A DNA stretch of 64,000 nt, taken from Mansonella perstans (lineage: Eukaryota; Nematoda; Chromadorea; Rhabditida; Onchocercidae). Location: assembly GCA_037074765.1 (NCBI GenBank), contig JBAMDO010000577.1, positions 372,001 to 436,000 of the forward strand, written 5' to 3'. Within the stretch, counting starts at the first letter, position 1; every line of letters starts with the position of its first letter. The notes under the pieces were generated by a model, which was not told the DNA's origin, ran no database searches, and saw only the letters and a list, made by a program, of their open reading frames with translations. Positions 61,755 through 64,000 of this stretch are shown here, in pieces. The translations under genes and the position numbers were made by a program.

Positions 61755-64000
61755 TTAAAATGTGAAAGTTTGCTTTCTTTCATTGTAGATTTGCTGTATT
61801 CTACATCTTTTTAATCTCTTAATATATGCTTGACCAACAAAGGAATTATTTCTTAATACAACAATTTTTTTTCTTTTTGTCCAATTAATTTTACGAAACA
61901 ATGATTTAAATATAATAGAATAATGCACCTTTAATATTAATAATACCACCCTATAAAAATGATACTACTTTCAAAAATTTTTTTTAAAATTAAAATGAAA
62001 TTTGAAAAAAAACTTTTTTCCCAAAAATTAAAAGCGAATGAGTTTTTGTCTTTTTTTCGAAAGAAGCCAAAACTAATTTGATCCAATGTGGTTCGCAAAT
62101 ACAATGTATCGAAAAACATAACCATTACAATTTTTCGAATAAGTTTTGCCCATAATAATGCTGGATTTCAGTCATTTTGTTTGAATGATCTTTAAAAACA
62201 AAAAGCAAAAATTGATTTTTGTCATCATTTCAGCAATTTTTTTCCCTTCAACTTTTCTTATAAAATTCCACCTGCTTTTATTTCAATTAGCAATTTGGGA
62301 CAAATGTACAAAAAAAATTTGCCATGCGTGAAGAAAGATAAGAAACAAGGAGGAAAGTGTTGAAAAACAAAAACGGAAAAACAAATACATGCATAATGTG
62401 AATGGTGAAGAAAAACGCAAAAGGAAATTTGAAAAAAAAAGCAAGTTCACCAAAAGAGATCATCAAAACTTTTTTGCTTGTTCAGTGGCATCAGTCAGTT
62501 CTTTTCTTTTTTGAATTATCGATTTAAATTTCAATTGAGAAGTTTGTTTTAGGAATTTGTGAGAACGATTAATTTAAGTTTATAATGGAAAGATATTTTT
62601 TCCTAAAACAAGAAATTTTAAATTTTGTTCTTTAATTTAATTATTGCTTAACTTCATTAATAACATTACAAATAAAAAATTTATTACTGCAAATTAAAAA
62701 ATTTATTTTGAATTTTTTTCACTTGCTGTTTTCAATTGTTATTTTTCTCTTTTTTTTTGGAAGGAAACAAATTCAAATTTATTTGTAATTTTTTTAAAAA
62801 ATTAAAAGATACAAAAAAAAAATTCTTTGCAAATACCTTAAAAATAAGGCATAAATAATTGTTGAGATTGATGCTTTGCCATGTCCTACAACTTCTGTTT
62901 GAAAATACATTTTGCTCGCTTCCAAATATTTGCGCACTTTTAATTGATATTTCAATTTCATAAACTACAGAAAAACTTTCAGTTAAAAATTAACAGTAGC
63001 AATTATTAAAATGCTACTATCGTAATCCCATTAATAAATCATTGTTTCGTAAAATTAATTGGACAAAAAAGAAAAAAAAAGTTGTTATAAAATTAAAAAA
63101 TAATTTAGCGTGGAAATATTTTAATTAAATTTAAAAATTAAATTTTTTTCACACTTCATAGATAGTGTAATTGGCACGCTGCAGGCATTTCTCCTCATCA
63201 CCAGGAACAATGGCTAACGTTTGAATGAAAAAATCAGCTGGATTAGTATGAAATGAAATTGGATAATCAATATTGGCATAGAATTATAAAGCTTCCGATG
63301 GTGAACCTGTTTATATAATGCAATAAGCAGCAGTATAGTAATTAATTAATACAAATTTGCTTAAAAAAAAAAAAAATTTTTTAACACGTAAAATTTTTAA
63401 ACGTAAAATTTTTATTATTATTGAAATTAATGAAATCGTAATCAGAAATGAGAATTGAAATATGCAGAATTTAATTATACGCTTATTTATTGCAAATATT
63501 TGATTAATAATTTTTTTAAAAAATTTTAAACTTTTAACTAAGGAAAGCAATTTTTCCATTAGCAAGAAAAACTAATCGATCAAATATTTCAAATGTATCA
63601 AATACTGGTTGATGAACTGTGCAAATAATTGTTTTGCCATTTTCAGATGCCATTCGTTCAAGGACTTTCCAATTAATTAATATTGAACCTGAAAAAAAAA
63701 CTTAAAAATTTGACATTTTTAAAAATTGTTTTTTTCGTTCAATTTTTTCGCTGTATTTTGCTAATTAAAATTTTAGCAAAAATAGATGGAAAGAACAAAA
63801 TTAAAAAAAAAATTCGTAGTATTTTTTGAAATTTTCAAAACCGTTACAATATGATATGCCATGAATGAATCAATGCCAGTGGTTGGTTCATCTGCAAAGA
63901 GCAATAATGGATTTGTTAAAATTTCCGTTGCAAATGATAAACGTTTCGCTTCACCACTTGTAATACCTTGTTCAATGCCTGATACGCTGATACATGAGTC
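61755..64000 (-). pseudogene. ABCG (white-type) half-transporter remnant, 5' part outside window
   Basis: ATP-driven half-transporter of the ABCG family, normally one nucleotide-binding domain followed by six membrane helices. Visible pieces: 64000-63842 with a signature region reading [12 protein letters not shown], Walker B LLLFADEP and TTGIDSFMA; about 63664-63539 with ENGKTIICTVHQPVFDTF (H-loop); 63306-63155 with NPADFFIQTLAIVPG; about 62165-62080 with NPALLWAKLIRKIVMVMF and a TTLDQ motif, matching the start of the membrane domain; about 61965-61920 with NIKGALFYY. Lesions: the first junction is out of phase, an in-frame TAA lies at 63284-63286, an in-frame TGA at 62168-62170, and after GALFYY the similarity fades into a Lys/Arg-rich frame with no further membrane helices before DUS1L. 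The piece order is that of a normal gene, so this looks like a decayed gene rather than a shuffled copy. Assembly error or missed introns could mimic some lesions. Confidence 0.65.

Noticed and set aside
1..64000. tRNA, rRNA, spliced-leader RNA genes and CRISPR arrays.
   Set aside because: Reading both strands I found no tRNA-like T-loop/anticodon pattern, no rRNA or SL RNA core, and no regularly spaced direct repeats. The organism is a eukaryote, so CRISPR is not expected.

Overview
The window is nuclear DNA of a nematode, most likely a filarial (spirurid) species. Base composition is strongly AT-rich. Most genes are split into small exons with GT..AG introns and T-rich acceptors ending in TTTCAG or TTTTAG. 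Several genes have an acceptor-like AG only 3 to 20 bases upstream of the ATG, as expected for spliced-leader trans-splicing. The gene content is eukaryotic throughout: ALIX, WTAP, DUS1L, a carbonic-anhydrase-related protein and an ABCG transporter. The species cannot be named from sequence alone. I rebuilt the exon structures by hand from splice sites, phase and family conservation. No transcript evidence was available.

Layout. (1) About 1-5.8 kb, minus strand: an ALIX/PDCD6IP (alx-1) gene in at least 17 exons, running off the left edge in its proline-rich tail. (2) 5.8-18.2 kb: gene-poor DNA with short tandem repeats and one strong hairpin. (3) 18.2-36.3 kb, plus strand: a five-exon gene with two introns of 8 to 9 kb, encoding a 223-residue protein of unknown family. 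It has a PP1-docking motif near the N-terminus and a lipid-anchor CaaX end. (4) 36.3-47.6 kb: gene-poor and repeat-bearing, with one weak candidate small gene at 38.0-39.0 kb. (5) 47.6-49.4 kb, plus: a catalytically dead carbonic-anhydrase-related protein with an unusual amphipathic N-terminal helix. (6) 50.0-52.3 kb, minus, convergent with it: a WTAP homologue. (7) 54.3-56.0 kb, minus: an unrecognised 201-residue protein with a very basic N-terminus. (8) 57.3-61.3 kb, plus, divergent from it: tRNA-dihydrouridine synthase 1-like (DUS1L), including a C-terminal Cys-rich zinc module that simple ORF calling misses. (9) 61.8-64 kb, minus: part of an ABCG (white-type) transporter with several apparent lesions, probably a pseudogene.

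The genes do not form an operon or an obvious shared pathway. Two act on RNA (WTAP on mRNA modification and splicing, DUS1L on tRNA modification), one acts in ESCRT membrane traffic (ALIX), and one is a likely membrane-anchored phosphatase regulator. Points worth follow-up are the PP1/CaaX protein with giant introns, the dead-enzyme CARP with its added helix, the decayed ABCG gene, the possible stop/splice anomaly in ALIX, and a few perfect hairpins and local duplications in the gene-poor parts.
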